Shown: positions 25,161-36,620 of the stretch, one piece after another | How the letters are laid out: the number at the start of each line of letters is the position of its first letter | Position numbering within the stretch: position 1 is the stretch's first letter | Assembly (NCBI GenBank): GCA_002633005.1 | Contig: NMRA01000465.1 | Location: 286,472-350,471, forward strand | Source: Phoronis australis | Lineage: Eukaryota > Phoronida > Phoronidae | Direction: 5' to 3' | Length of the DNA stretch: 64,000 bases | Notes under the pieces: generated by a model | What the model was told of the DNA's origin: nothing | Database searches by the model: none | Seen by the model: the letters and a program-made list of their open reading frames with translations, nothing else | Translations under genes and position numbers: made by a program

Positions 25161-26640
25161 GTGGTATTTTAACGTTTGTCTTTGTTTATTTTGGTCTAGA
25201 AATGTCTTTGAGGTGGCTCGATAACCATTTCTCAGACTTGTTTGGTCAAGCATTCGACACAGCGTACGCGCTGAATAGAATTCCCAATATTCGTTTTTTA
25301 TTAAATGTAATAATATTTACTACACACAAATGAGAAGCAATCAATCGTACCCACATTCATACGCACATACACACTTGTGGTGCGGGTAATTTACAACTGA
25401 AAATAAACTGCCTCAAAATAAAAGTACCATAACATGTTCTGCGCAGCACTGAAACAGTGCGGGTCGATAGCCCCCAGCCCCCCTTTGGTGCATTGCCCAT
25501 ATACCATGGGCAGCGCAGCAATGAAAAAAGTTGGGACTATAGCCCCCCAGCCTTCTATGGTGCGCCGCCCATGCATAGGGGCCTACCTGTTATCAACATC
25601 CTCCAATTTTAGATTATTGTAAAACAAGCGTTTTTAATTTTTGAAATCCTCAATGTCTTCCCTTTTAAACGGACAATCGTCGCACAAATAAAAAAGTTCA
25701 TATTCATTCAGCGTTTCGTCTATTTATAAGACATCATCAGGATAATATAAACAATAAGACAGCAAGTGTCAAGTCAAATCCATGTAGTGAAATGAGAGTA
25801 GCAATGTAAGATAAGTCATCAGCGTACATACGCATAATTTGTGCTATTACATATGTGTAGACCTCAGATCACAGTACATTCTCAATATATTTTGCACATG
25901 TTCTATAAAACACATCTCCAAAAAGTAAAAAGTTACATGTTCTCAGGGGATCACGCTGCAACAACAAATATTTCCAAAATTCATAACCATTTAATAATCT
26001 TCTAAACCAAGATAAGCTCAGTGATTTCAAAAAATATTCAATATGGAACCCAGAAATCACTTCTCACCTGAAGAAGAAACAAGTTGAGGCCAATTCAATT
26101 GCTGTGTAAACCCACTTCTTTGACACAATGGGTGTTCGTAGCGTCAGCGACGGACTTCTCTCTTATACCTGTTGTCTTTCATGTTTGTCGTTATTGAAAG
26201 CCGTGTGGTCGCAAGTGTTACAAACTTAACGTCTCACCATTGTCAAATTGTCTTAAAAAACGTGAAAATGCTGAGCAAGTCTCAATAACTTGACACAGCC
26301 AATGGAAAGTCAATGCACGCATTGTACTTGGTAGTTCATCCTACTAAAGCAGTTTTCAAACTTAACTTGACAGATTTCGACAAAAGTGTGCCAGAATGTC
26401 AAACTTCGACATAATTCTTGACAAATCTTTTGGCAGTTCGGGTGAATGAGTTGGATTTATTTGATTAGAATAAGCACTGTTTGCGATTTATGGACTATCT
26501 GGTTTACAAGCCAACTGGTGCCTGGAAATGTAGTTTTACGTCTTCTGTCTTGATCGATTAACTTCACAATCTTTAGTAACGTGCCAATATCTGAAACTAC
26601 AGATATAATCCCCTCACCAATGCAGTCTGAACACTCAATC
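25161..26640 (+). other. Intron 6, 5' part
   Basis: Contains a 72-base tandem duplication (25441-25512 and 25513-25584), both copies with a GC-rich 'tagcccccagcc'-like block. Otherwise no recognised element. Confidence 0.6.
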
Positions 26641-26816
26641 TTAAAGGAGAATGCCACCCGAAATAATTAGTTTTTTTTGCCGTCTTAATCGGTCAATATC
26701 CACATCGCCATGCACACGGTCGACCTTACCTGGCCGAGTGGTGTCGCGTTAACCTGTGCGGAAGGTGAAAACCGACGCAGCGACGTCAGTGGTTCATTTG
26801 CAGAGTTAATTCCGCT

Positions 26817-27026
26817 ATGTTGCGGTGCTTCGTTCCCGCTTGTCTGAAGTATGCAGCTGCGAGGAAGGCGGGTAAATCATTTTCTCGACTTCCTCGAGAG
26901 TTCGAAATGCTTAGGAAGTGGCTCGCGGTAGTGAAGAATGAAAAGTACGCTGTAAATGGCAAGTATGAGGCCGTGAAACATCTCCGTGTCTGTGGCCTAC
27001 ATGAGTCGTCGCTGGACAGTGCCTGA
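26817..27026 (+). pseudogene. THAP zinc-finger domain, truncated
   Basis: Seventy residues starting MLRCFVPACLKYAA. The THAP C2CH signature is present: Cys4 and Cys9, then RVCGLH supplying Cys59 and His62, with the conserved Pro (SRLPRE) and Trp (RKWLAVV) between. THAP domains bind DNA and usually form the N terminus of transposases. The frame ends at a TGA soon after the domain and no AVPTIF-like box follows, so it is truncated or needs splicing. It lies 172 bases inside the left end of the TTAA element. Confidence 0.68.
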
Positions 27027-27884
27027 CGAATGCCGGCTTACCAAACAACTATCCATCAGATCCGTTCTCTGAGCTTTTTTACGGCGCCTCTCTAGTTTTT
27101 TTCATCACTGTATTGCTTTTCGAACTGATAGCCTGTGAAACGTAACGATCCACCTGCGAAGTCTTAGTCGGGATGAGCTCTGGTCTAAGTCGGGATTGCG
27201 ATTTGCCATGTTGATGTTTATTACTGAGTGTTCTGTTTCAAAATGAATTATTCTCACCCTTACCAATACTTTTATAAAACTGAAACAAAGTCTGTCTCAT
27301 TAGATGCAATTTGTAATGCCTTTGGAGTGTTCGTGAGTGCAAATGATTTGAGAAGCCAGCAATGAATAAATCACTGCGTTACCGGCTTTAGTTCAGTGCA
27401 ATAAAACTAATTGACGGGACACCGAGGCCGTGTGAGCTCATGCTAATTCAGTGTTTGCTGACTGAAACTGTTGTGAAACGACTCGATTTCTATCCCACGG
27501 CCAGGTGTTAGGGGAATCTTTAGTTACATTTACATTACTCATATAATGATTGTCAATATACAACTTCTTCCCCGACGGTTCTGTGGCCAAAGCGGAACCT
27601 GAATTCGCGGTCCCCGACGATTCGGTAGATTTGCAGTTTCCAGGCTAATTCACCAACTTTATCACGTGCACTTCACTTCTTTGGCTCACTAGTATAGTAT
27701 TTTCTTGACTGGAAGTTTAGTTTCCAACTTTGGCTGGTTTATGTTGGTGACGTCTGATCGGCTTCCAAGCCACTGGCCAGGATACCAAGCGTTTTGTGGG
27801 TTTAGAACTAAAACAATCACAAGTCTAAACAACACAGATTTAGAGAATAGGTTCGTCATTGGTCTCTAGAAGCATTGTATATAA

Positions 27885-28335
27885 AATGTTCACCAACTTA
27901 AAGACGTGGTTGGTTGCGATCTCTTAGTTTCTCCAATGTAAGTGTGGTTGGGATCCTGGTCACATTCCAGGATCCAAACCACACCTACATTGGAGAATCC
28001 AAGAGACCGTTCCTTACCAGATTCAAAGAACATCTGAAACTAGACAGACCAACAGCCGTGGGAGAACATATTTTGGCGACTGGGCACAACATCTCTCTTG
28101 CGTCATCCAGGATTCTAGCCAAGGAACAAAATTGGCATACTCGTTAATTCAAAAAGGCCATAAACATCAACAATCAGCGCCCCCTCTTGAACCGAGAGAG
28201 AGGACTCCACCTACCCCCCCGTGTACTCCAGCATTCTTAACGAGCGTAAGGCGGGAAATCCTTCATTCATCGACAAAGACCTGGCGGACCAGGTCGAAAC
28301 GTCTGCCAACAACCAACCACGTCTCTAAGTAAGTG
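27885..28335 (+). pseudogene. Penelope-like GIY-YIG fragment with inverted 5' part
   Basis: The frame at 27970-28140 reads NHTYIGESKRPFLTRFKEHL, then TAVGEHILATGHNISLASS and ILAKEQNW, the GIY-YIG endonuclease C-terminal domain of Penelope-like elements. After a frameshift near 28140 the tail continues as KKAININNQRPLLNRE, then GLHLPPVYSSIL. Upstream, 27918-27959 is an inverted copy of 27967-28008 with a 7-base spacer, and 27888-27916 is an inverted copy of the extreme 3' end near 28309-28335. The fragment therefore folds on itself, as after an inversion during integration. It is nested in the THAP transposon. Confidence 0.65.
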
Positions 28336-28795
28336 AAAATTTCATATACAACACAGATCTAGGTTCTTCTGTTTGTATCTCATGGAAAAATCCTTCGAAT
28401 TTATCTCCAGACAGACCCCAAACTCCTGCCACGGACCATTGGCCTTCCCAACTTTGTAGGATACGGGGTGTCCAAACGCCTATAAATCCGTAACAGCGAA
28501 ATAAAACAACACGTTTTTATAAGAACTCGGTGTATTTTTAAGGGTTTTACATCCAAGTGTTTGATGATTTATTGATGTTAAGCGATAAATTCAAGCAATA
28601 AGCTGACACCAGTAGCCCGTGTTGAGACCTGCTGAACAGACTGCGTGTGAAACCAATTACGTCACTGGATAATTTCAACACCTCTGTCTGCCTTCAGGTG
28701 TCAGGTAACGCAACCGTACGTGCCGTTATGGAGTAGAAGTACTCGATCTAAATTAAAGCAAATTAGGTTGTTTTTTGGGTGACATGCTCCTTTAA

Positions 28796-29107
28796 ATTTG
28801 AACCACATTCTGTCGCTGAAGATGGCCTTTGTGGAATCAACTAACATTCAAGGAGTTTCCTTGCGATTTGGTTCATGATTTTGACATTGTTTCTTCAGAA
28901 TTTATTAACTGCCAGAGCTAAATGATCTTTGCCAATATTAAACGTTGAGACATAAAATACTATACAGTCTGCGTAGACAAATGTTCACATCGAACTAAAT
29001 TTAAAAAGTATATCGTTCAAAAATTTTCAACTTCAAAACGCTTACATTCAATATGTAACTTCTGTTCTGTTTGCGTTGTAATAAACTTTTATTACTTCTG
29101 GTTGCAG
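28796..29107 (+). other. Intron 6, 3' end
   Basis: No recognised element. It ends with a pyrimidine tract and ttgcag before the small exon 7. Confidence 0.5.
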
Positions 29108-29134
29108 AGGTCACTCAAGCCACGTTCACAGCCG
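29108..29134 (+). CDS. Astacin gene exon 7: 27-base linker exon (tentative)
   Basis: Nine codons between cttctggttgcag and gccg|gtaagt, phase 1 on both sides, giving EVTQATFTA once the G of exon 6 is added. It has no domain; the threonine-rich content suits an interdomain linker. The support is the strong acceptor, the consensus donor and an exact fit to the phase-1 series. An exon this short could arise by chance, so transcript evidence would decide. Confidence 0.5.
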
Positions 29135-29391
29135 GTAAGTATAATTACGGAGTCACTCGGCATCTGGCTCTGCTGTAGGACCATTAAAAAGAGTTTCGTG
29201 AACACTTTCACCTTGTCAATTTTATTTTGATTGTTTAAAAAACCCTCAACCCCCACATTCCTCAACCCATGACCCCATGGACCCACCACTTACATTATCG
29301 AAAGCCAGGTTCGGCTCATACAGGTTGTCGACTCACCTTCGGCTTCGCTGGGTCTGTACAATAAACATCCTGCAGTGGGCTTAGGACTTAC

Positions 29392-30765
29392 ACATATAGG
29401 CAAAACTACCACTACGAGGCGCCACAGTAGTCATTCACCAACATCAAACATCACCTTCACACTGAGAACATAAACGCTAATTTTTAAAAGCATCCCTAGA
29501 ATGATTTGGTTGATAGAGGGGTGGACGCCAAAAACAAGATTCGAAAACGGCGAAAAATGGCCACCAGGTGGCACAAAGTGCCTCAATTGCATCCAAAAAC
29601 AGGAGGATAGCGTCACCACACCAATTGATGCCCATATTTAAAATTTTATGAAAGTCTGTTGAGGACCATTGAACATACAGAGTTAAACGTAAAAAAATAA
29701 AATTGCCTCTAGGGAGCACACCAGAAGTCAGATCCATCCAAAAGTCGTCGTCGTTCGTTGTCAACAACATATAAATACACTTACTAAATTAAGTGAAGAT
29801 CCTGCAAACGGTTTAAGAGATATAGTCATGAGCGCAAAAATATAGAACTGCCACTAGGATGCGACACAGTAGTGGAAGTCGTCAGAAAATCATCGTCAGC
29901 CGTCCAATTCATAGTAAAAAGATATATGCCAATTTTCACAATCATCCTGAAAGCAGTTTGGTTGGCGCCAAAAAAAAGACTCGAAAACAGTAGAAATGGC
30001 CACTAGGTGGCGCAAAATAGGTCGAATCCATCAGAAAATGGAGAGATACCTCATTATAAGAAGCCTGTATGCCTTTGAAGATACAGAGGTAAACGGAAAA
30101 ACGTAAAAATATAATTGCCAGTAGGTGGGACACCAGTAGTCAGACCTTCCGAAAGTCGTTGTAGTCCGTTGTTAACACAATATGAATACACTTTCTAAAT
30201 TTAGTAAAGATCCTGCTAACGGTTTAGGAGATACAGGCATAAGTGCAAAAAACTGCCTCTAATAGGCGCCACAGTAGTCGAATTCGTCGGAAAATCATCA
30301 CCAGCCGTCAACTTTATACTTAGTAAGAACGTACATCCCAATTTTCACAATCATTCTTTGAGCGGTTTGGTTGAAAGAGGGGTGGGCGCAAAAAAGAAAC
30401 TCGAAAACAGTAAAAATGGCCACTAGGTGGCGCAAACTACGTCGCATCCATCCGAAAACGAGAGGATAGCGTCATCTCATTAACAGGTGCCTACCTACTG
30501 AATTTTATGAAAATCCGTTAAGGACTTTTGAAGGTACAGAAGTAATCGAAAAAAAAATTCCATTAGGGGGCACACTGGTTGTCGGATCCATACGAAAGTT
30601 CGCTCATGCCGTTCCATCTACGGAACAAACACATGTACAAAATTTCATGAACATACATCAAGGGGTTTTGGAGATAGAGTAGCGGACGCCGGACTCCGTA
30701 CGTACGGACGGAGATGACGGTATAGTGTGTCCACATATAAATAATATGTGGGCGCATAACAAGGC
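29392..30765 (-). repeat. Tandem-repeat family, copy C (inverted)
   Basis: The reverse complement repeats the layout of 19915-21500. It has a head near 30690-30760 with cgtccgtacgtacgga and the complement of the cacccacat motif, and units of roughly 400-450 bases marked by 'ggccactaggtggcgca' on the plus strand near 29560, 29998 and 30418. It is in opposite orientation to copy B, with exon 6 and the THAP transposon between them. Non-coding. Confidence 0.7.
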
Positions 30766-32165
30766 GTATATAGGCTAATCGAGCCAGGAACAACGCACTT
30801 TTTCTTAGAGAAACGGTAGACGGATTTTCAAAGCACCGAAAGCTGGTCGACACTCCTTTTGTCCCGTAGCAGGACAGGCATGCCGAGGATGAACAGGAAT
30901 CGCGATCTTTTTAGTTTGGCGGATCAGAGCGAGACTAAAACTGGGAAAGTTGGCACGCGAGCTGCCTCGCTCTCTGCCTGCGCGAGACCTGCTGTGCGGA
31001 ACCTGAGCAGAGATTACACTAATGTGTTCGTCCCCTGTAACAATGTCTCGTGCAAGAAAACTTAGAATTCGAATTTATTACATCAAAACATGGGCTTTGG
31101 CAACACTGAAGTAAGTTCCAAACCAAACATTAATCACTACAATAAAGAGACAAAATCAGCGCCAATGGAGCATGAATCACGATGAAATTCCCAACGTGCA
31201 ACTGAAAATAACACTGATTTTATCTCAGACGAAACTTCAACACTTGTTGGGAGCTTTTCAAAAAAGTCTTGGATTTTCTCACATGAATGTGCTTTTCTTT
31301 TGCTTTTATTTTTGCAAGAACCTGCGAGGCAATGATCGTCAACCTCCTTGTTCAACCACGTAACTGCAGTTTGGTCTTCCAGGAAAGTCAGGGCAGGGGC
31401 CCGCCCCCTGGCTGCCGCAAAAATGAAACAGCAAGAGCGTGAGGAATATTGTAACACCGGTAATTCACTTGCCGTTTAAAGGGGGGGGGGGGGGGGGACT
31501 CNTGTAGGGGGTCGAGGGGGTTATAGAACAATCCCTTCTTTAATAGTTTGAACTGTTTTGCTAAAGAGTTTAGCAACGACATCGAGACTCACGCTGGTGA
31601 ATACACTAAAATGGGGTATAGCATGACATTTCTATTCGAAATCCAAGCTCTGCATTCTTGGATAGAATCGCAATATCTAACAATTTTTTCACGCTAACGA
31701 AAATGACCTATAAGTAAGCTTATGAAGTTACTTAAAGCACATCTTTGAACATACCAGATATTGTTAAAAGTGACTTGTTATGGGTTGACTTTTGTGCGAT
31801 AACTAAAAGCAATTGTGATACGGCTTACGTTTATGTGTATAGCGTATTCACATATTGACATGGCTAAAAAGACTAAATTTTTCTGTACCATGGCGGTAGA
31901 TGGTAAAACATAAATTTATTTCCTCTAAAAATCAACAGCTAATATACCTTGTTTTTGTACTTCAGGTCAGGACAATGAGTCGAAAATTTGGCCATTAATA
32001 CATGTACCATCTTCCTATTTGTATTTTTTGTTCACCAGTATGTTATTTGAGTGTGTGTGTACATGTATGTACTTTAGTATCTGTTTGTTTTGAAAGGTAT
32101 GGCCCCATTGTACTAGAACTAATCAAACCCGATCATTTCTGCGATATTTGATTATTTCATTTCAG
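30766..32165 (+). other. Intron 7, 3' part
   Basis: Holds a minus-strand relative of the MITE-like element of 43315-43610 at about 31385-31530. That copy contains a 17-base G run (31481-31497) and one undetermined base (31502). No gene recognised. Confidence 0.5.
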
Positions 32166-32240
32166 TACTTCCACCTGAAAGACAACTAATTGGTGGTAGA
32201 CGGACTACAGAACATGGCGGATTGCCTACACAAGGTGAAA
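32166..32240 (+). CDS. Astacin gene exon 8: linker exon
   Basis: Twenty-five codons between atttcattttcag and gaaa|gtaagt, phase 1 at both ends. The peptide is VLPPERQLIGG followed by a polar Arg/Thr/Gly-rich stretch ending LPTQGE. It has no cysteine and no domain, which suits a flexible linker between ShKT domains 8 and 9. Both splice sites are close to consensus and the frame stops (TAA) six bases past the exon end, so the reading depends on the donor. Confidence 0.62.
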
Positions 32241-33235
32241 GTAAGTAAATGTACACATCTCAATGCTATATCATATACGTTGGGTTATGAATCCACAAAC
32301 TCCTCTTATCATTTCTGCAGTCACGTGCTCTTTTCTATATGAGTTACATGTAACCTGTGGGTGGTTTGCACGTTTGCAGATGGCATCAGACAACACAGCA
32401 AATCCTCATATGGATAATGGCTATTTGTGTGCTAAAATGGTTACCTAAAGAGTTGTCCTTTGTAACCAACATTAAGATCGAAATCAATCTAAGCTAAGAC
32501 CGAAAGTTACGGTGTTAAAGAGTGCCCTTGAGATTGTAATTTTGGTCTAAATGGCCAAAATTAAAGATTATCGTCACTGCAAGTTGTTGAAGAACTAATT
32601 TCGTTGATTTTTTTCCCCAAATTATGTCAATTTGAAAATTGCTTTCTATTCGAGAACCGGTAAAGGGGGCACGGTAGACTCAAACAGGCAAGTGCGACTT
32701 TCGGGAACATGTGGAATTGATGATATTTCCAGACATTCCAAGGGTTTCGTACGTAAACGAAATCCCAACTGTATCCAAAATGTTGCAAATAAATCCCCAT
32801 TCTTGTCATTTAGAGTTTCAAGGCCACGATTATTACCGGCATTGAAACCATGCTTCACAAGCCACATAGTATTTTGAATTCGTAACAGGTGGAGAAAGCG
32901 AGGTTTATAAGCCGACCTATGTCAAATCTTGGATTGATTTATGTCCCAATTAGGACCCAAGACCAAAAAATCCTTTGTGTTCTGAAAAGGTATTTACGTA
33001 ACTTCCGTCTTCGATCTCAACTTATCCGGCATTTCGATTTTAAAGATGCTATGTCATTAAAACCGTGAATATTCAAATTTGTAGCAAGCGCCACCTAGTG
33101 TTTTCCTAGAGAGCTGTGTGTAATGGTGTTTACTTGCGGTTTAAAAAAACACCACAACTTATACACCTAAAAAAGAAATGTAAACATGTAAAACCCCTTG
33201 TAATTCCAAAATTAACCTAATTGTCGGGTTCATTA
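32241..33235 (+). other. Intron 8, 5' part
   Basis: No recognised gene or element. Confidence 0.5.
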
Positions 33236-33625
33236 TGCCCAAATTTTGACATTCGTTGGATTTTTTGGGGGAAAGTGGAAATTATGCATTGTTGGAAACC
33301 GCATGGAATGATGAATCAGAAAATAATTGATTTCATTGTGTCGGTGGCCATCTTGGCGGCCATCTTGAATTTTCAAAAATGGCGCCGGTAAAATTGATTT
33401 TGCCCAATATATCCGCCCTTGGGTCACTGCGAACCTTAGTTTTTATGGCTACACCTGCAGTTCTGAAGTCAATGAATTGGAAATTTTAATTTTAGCGGCG
33501 GCCATCTTGGTGACCATCTTGAAATTTCAATATGGCGCCCGTGAAATACATTTTGCTCAGTATTTCTGCCCTTGAGTCACTTAGAATGTTAGTTTTAATG
33601 GCTGCACCAACATTTTGTGGGGTAA
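33236..33625 (+). repeat. Long inverted flanking repeat, left copy (two sub-units)
   Basis: Two tandem sub-units of about 190 bases, each with 'ggccatcttg...gccatcttga' then 'aaaatggcgcc' and 'cccttgggtcac'-like blocks. The complement of 42589-42810 matches it in the outside-to-inside direction over about 200 bases, including 'ggaaacc-catggaat-g', 'aaatcagaaaataattgatt' and 'gttagttttaatg'. The two copies bracket the unnamed ORF at 34150-34870 and 41895-42335, so they may be the ends of the element that carried it. Confidence 0.6.
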
Positions 33626-34149
33626 GGAATTGAAAAACACTATTTTAAAATGATACTTATAATCTAAATGATTTTAATAGCAAATACGAACCCCCAGAAT
33701 ATTTAAAGGAATTCAGGAAACGCAGATTAACCTACATGTGTATATCTATATCTTTTTGGAAAGATATTTGATACATATCTTTTGAAGTTTTCGTTATTAT
33801 TCCCACTGTTCACTTTGGAATCCAGTTCTCAATGGAAATACATTTTGCCTTTGACAGTCGGACGGCAGATAAGCTTGGCCGTAACCAGGCTGAAGATCAA
33901 TGACGAGTACAACAGGAGTTGTAGCCTGCTGGGCATGCTATCAGTCCCCATGAACCTAACACCAAGAGCAATCTTTGCTGCCAGTGGGGCATTGCTGTCA
34001 TGCACAGACAAATCGAATCGAATCCACCTTCTGCAGAAACTTTCCGTAGCAGACGTCTTAGAACAGGATAGTCCTCAAGCTGCAAGAGATGTTTTAGACC
34101 CAAAAAACACATAAACAAGTAACAACATCCAATGAGTGTGTTCACCCAA
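33626..34149. other. Sequence between left repeat and unnamed ORF
   Basis: Overlapping frames on both strands (33782-34154), none with a recognisable domain. It may hold the decayed 5' part of the unnamed ORF. Confidence 0.35.
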
Positions 34150-34870
34150 GCCACAGAACTGCACGTGCGAATAGTATGGAAGTGATTTTCTTAACTAGAG
34201 ATTATGACAAAATCATTCTGGTTTTAGACACCCATAATGACAACTCTTTGAAACAAGCCACGAGAGAAAAAAGGAGGCAGAGAAAGGGTCAAGTACAGAA
34301 CCTGATAAGAGATGAGACTTACATAAAGATCATCCCAATGAGCCGCTTCCTCTCCCATGACCAAAAAAGGCTCAAATTACTGAATATCTTTCTGCAAAGA
34401 TACTTAAGTATAATAAAGACTCGGCCAAGATAGCCATTACTTTAGCTACAGGATGCACAAAGAGCAACCGACGTGATCTACGCTTAGAAGAAAACGATCA
34501 CAAAAAAGCAGTTGTATTGCTAATGCACTGTTCATCATGCACTTCTGGCATCACATCAAAAGTTCCCTGATTCTCAGGTGATGTTTTGTTTTCACCTGAC
34601 ATAGATTTACTGGTACTCGTCACTACCTATTATTACAGGCTTCTCAGAAGATTTTCAGTCCCCATGGCATCTGGGATTGTGGACGTGAATCCAATATGGG
34701 CATCATTAGGTGCTGTCCGGGCAAAGGCTCTTCCTGCTTTCCATGCTTTTACATGGACAGACAACACTGGTCCATTCTGTAGGTTGAATATATATTTGAA
34801 GGCAGACACCGATAATTTCAATGCACAGCAGACTTTTTGTACTGCTTATGAAGTAAAAAAAACAAAAAAA
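34150..34870 (+). pseudogene. Unnamed multicopy invertebrate ORF, 5' fragment
   Basis: Broken plus-strand frames show SLKQATREKRRQRKG, MSRFLSHDQKR, then after frameshifts FSPDIDLLVLVTTYYY and RAKALPAFHAFTWTDNTG. This order of blocks matches a large uncharacterised protein family repeated many times in marine invertebrate genomes. Known members continue into a block like that found at 41895. The SPDxDVLVL block resembles acidic nuclease-like cores, but no function is established. Stops and frameshifts show it is dead. It is cut at about 34870 by the LINE. Confidence 0.6.
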
Positions 34871-34972
34871 AAATGCAGGTGGTCTGATGTCATTTGCGGT
34901 GCATCAGACGTGCGCAGGCCTCATGGTTGGGCCCATTGCACAAGACACCTGAGCAAGGGCACGAGACCGCAA

Positions 34973-35296
34973 TTATGGCTCCTCGTGAAGAAAGTTTTCA
35001 AGTCTGCCAGTCTCCTTTAGGAAAACGGACAGACGTTTCCATTTGTTGCCATGCGCTATATGTTGTAGGCATGTAACAATGCCATCCAGTAGGTTGCTCC
35101 GTAGCCTATAAAAAGCTGGGCAAGACTCTACCAGGTGTTTAGGCGATTCTACGTCAGTACCACACTCGGGACACACAGGGCTCCCCATATGCCCAGTAAT
35201 GTGTCTGTGTCGGGCTAGGTTGCAGTGGCCCGTCAAAATTTGAATGACGTGTCTTATACCCAATCTATCTAGACTCAGAAGGCTTTTTGAACCTTT
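34973..35296 (-). pseudogene. LINE ORF2 C-terminal zinc knuckle
   Basis: Minus-strand frame open from the gap edge: SLLSLDRLGIRHVIQIL, then TGHCNLARHRHITGH, SPVCPECGTDVESPKHLVES, CPAFYRLRSNLL and a stop. The CPxC...H...C pattern after an LTGH motif is the usual tail following RNase H in I/R1/Jockey-type ORF2. It is separated from the RNase H at 36621 by the nested THAP transposon and the gap. Confidence 0.72.
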
Positions 35297-35857
35297 NNNN
35301 NNNNNNNNNNNNNNNNNNNNNNNNNNNNNNNNNNNNNNNNNNNNNNNNNNNNNNNNNNNNNNNNNNNNNNNNNNNNNNNNNNNNNNNNNNNNNNNNNNNN
35401 NNNNNNNNNNNNNNNNNNNNNNNNNNNNNNNNNNNNNNNNNNNNNNNNNNNNNNNNNNNNNNNNNNNNNNNNNNNNNNNNNNNNNNNNNNNNNNNNNNNN
35501 NNNNNNNNNNNNNNNNNNNNNNNNNNNNNNNNNNNNNNNNNNNNNNNNNNNNNNNNNNNNNNNNNNNNNNNNNNNNNNNNNNNNNNNNNNNNNNNNNNNN
35601 NNNNNNNNNNNNNNNNNNNNNNNNNNNNNNNNNNNNNNNNNNNNNNNNNNNNNNNNNNNNNNNNNNNNNNNNNNNNNNNNNNNNNNNNNNNNNNNNNNNN
35701 NNNNNNNNNNNNNNNNNNNNNNNNNNNNNNNNNNNNNNNNNNNNNNNNNNNNNNNNNNNNNNNNNNNNNNNNNNNNNNNNNNNNNNNNNNNNNNNNNNNN
35801 NNNNNNNNNNNNNNNNNNNNNNNNNNNNNNNNNNNNNNNNNNNNNNNNNNNNNNNNN
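35297..35857. other. Assembly gap
   Basis: 561 undetermined bases (N). The gap hides most of the THAP transposon interior and its left end. Confidence 0.99.
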
Positions 35858-36351
35858 CTGCTTAGAGGCTCTGGACTGGAGAAAACAGCACAGGGCGAAT
35901 CACTACTGGTTCCAGGAATTGCACGCTCTGGGGTACGTTCGGAGGCACGGGTGACAGTAGATGAAGTGCCTCCACTGGCTCCAGTCACTGTACTGGCCAC
36001 AGCTCGCGAGGCTTCTTGCTTCAAATACGCACTTCTCGGGGGTGGCGACGGGGCACTGTCGGGAATCAACACAGACGGAATGGCATCCTTCTTTAGACGT
36101 TGTTTTGCAGGGCCCATCATCAGTTCAGCGTACAAATCCCTTTCGTAATCGGACGGCAGATAGTGCTTGCCACACACACGGTAATTCTCCACTGCTTTGT
36201 ACGTTGCGTGGACGGGTAACGCTGCGTTCTTCACACGAACGAGCCAAGTACGGCGAAGTGTGTCATCCATCGGAAAGCGATGTAAAGGTACTCCCAAAAC
36301 GCGCGTGAGCCGATAATTAGTACATCCTGGTATGCAGCAACAGTGTGGCAT
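35858..36351 (-). CDS. THAP-domain transposase N terminus (partial)
   Basis: Starts MPHCCCIPGCTNYRLTRVLG and runs 164 residues to the gap. The THAP C2CH finger has CIPGC, LHRFP and RRTWLV (family Pro and Trp), NYRVCGKHYL supplying the last Cys and His, and AIPSVL matching the AVPTIF box. A Ser/Thr/Pro-rich linker follows. The domain reads intact, with no stops before the gap; the catalytic part is unseen. It lies in a TTAA-flanked element nested in the LINE RNase H. A decayed copy of the same domain is at 61980-62110. Confidence 0.75.
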
Positions 36352-36620
36352 GTTGACTGACTAGTAAATGAAAGCAAACGACGACGGAACTCAACACAAC
36401 CGAGGTAGAACAATGACTGACTCGGCAGCTCTCACAGTCAGACTATATTAAAAGAAATTGGCACGAAATGCTTGCCTCCTAAAACGTCACTTCCGGAGTA
36501 GCGGACGAGTAACTAATAAAATTACCAAAAGCTGTAATTAAGTGGAAAATATGTCTAGGATAACCAACCAACCTTATTTTAGCTCAAAATGACATGGAAA
36601 AAGGTTGCCTTCACCTTTAA
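35858..36620 (-). mobile_element. TTAA-flanked THAP DNA transposon (Kolobok-like), copy 2
   Basis: The visible part runs from the gap to TTAA at 36617-36620. The terminal sequence read inward (AGGTGAAGGCAACC) matches the end of copy 3 (AGAAGAAGGCAACC) and resembles copy 1. The outer 200 bases, including an 'actccggaagtgacgtttta'-type block (36485-36504 complement), match both terminal repeats of copy 3. It inserted into the RNase H coding part of the LINE, just after the minus-strand codons for LRVNSHC. The other end is lost in the gap. Confidence 0.68.

Larger units (their letters stand above)
26641..28795. mobile_element. TTAA-flanked THAP DNA transposon (Kolobok-like), copy 1
   Basis: Flanked by TTAA at 26641-26644 and 28792-28795. 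The inverted ends AGGAGAATGCCACCC and, from the other side, AGGAGCATGTCACCC match at 13 of 15 positions. A THAP zinc-finger frame sits just inside the left end. A TTAA target duplication together with a THAP-bearing protein is characteristic of the Kolobok superfamily; P elements have THAP domains but 8-base duplications, and piggyBac has TTAA but no THAP. No DDE transposase core is recognisable, and a Penelope-like fragment is nested at 27885-28335, so this copy is dead or non-autonomous. It lies in the intron between exons 6 and 7. Confidence 0.68.

Noticed and set aside
33782-34154. Frames of 85-110 codons on both strands
   Set aside because: No recognisable domain on either strand; possibly decayed element sequence but not supported as a gene.
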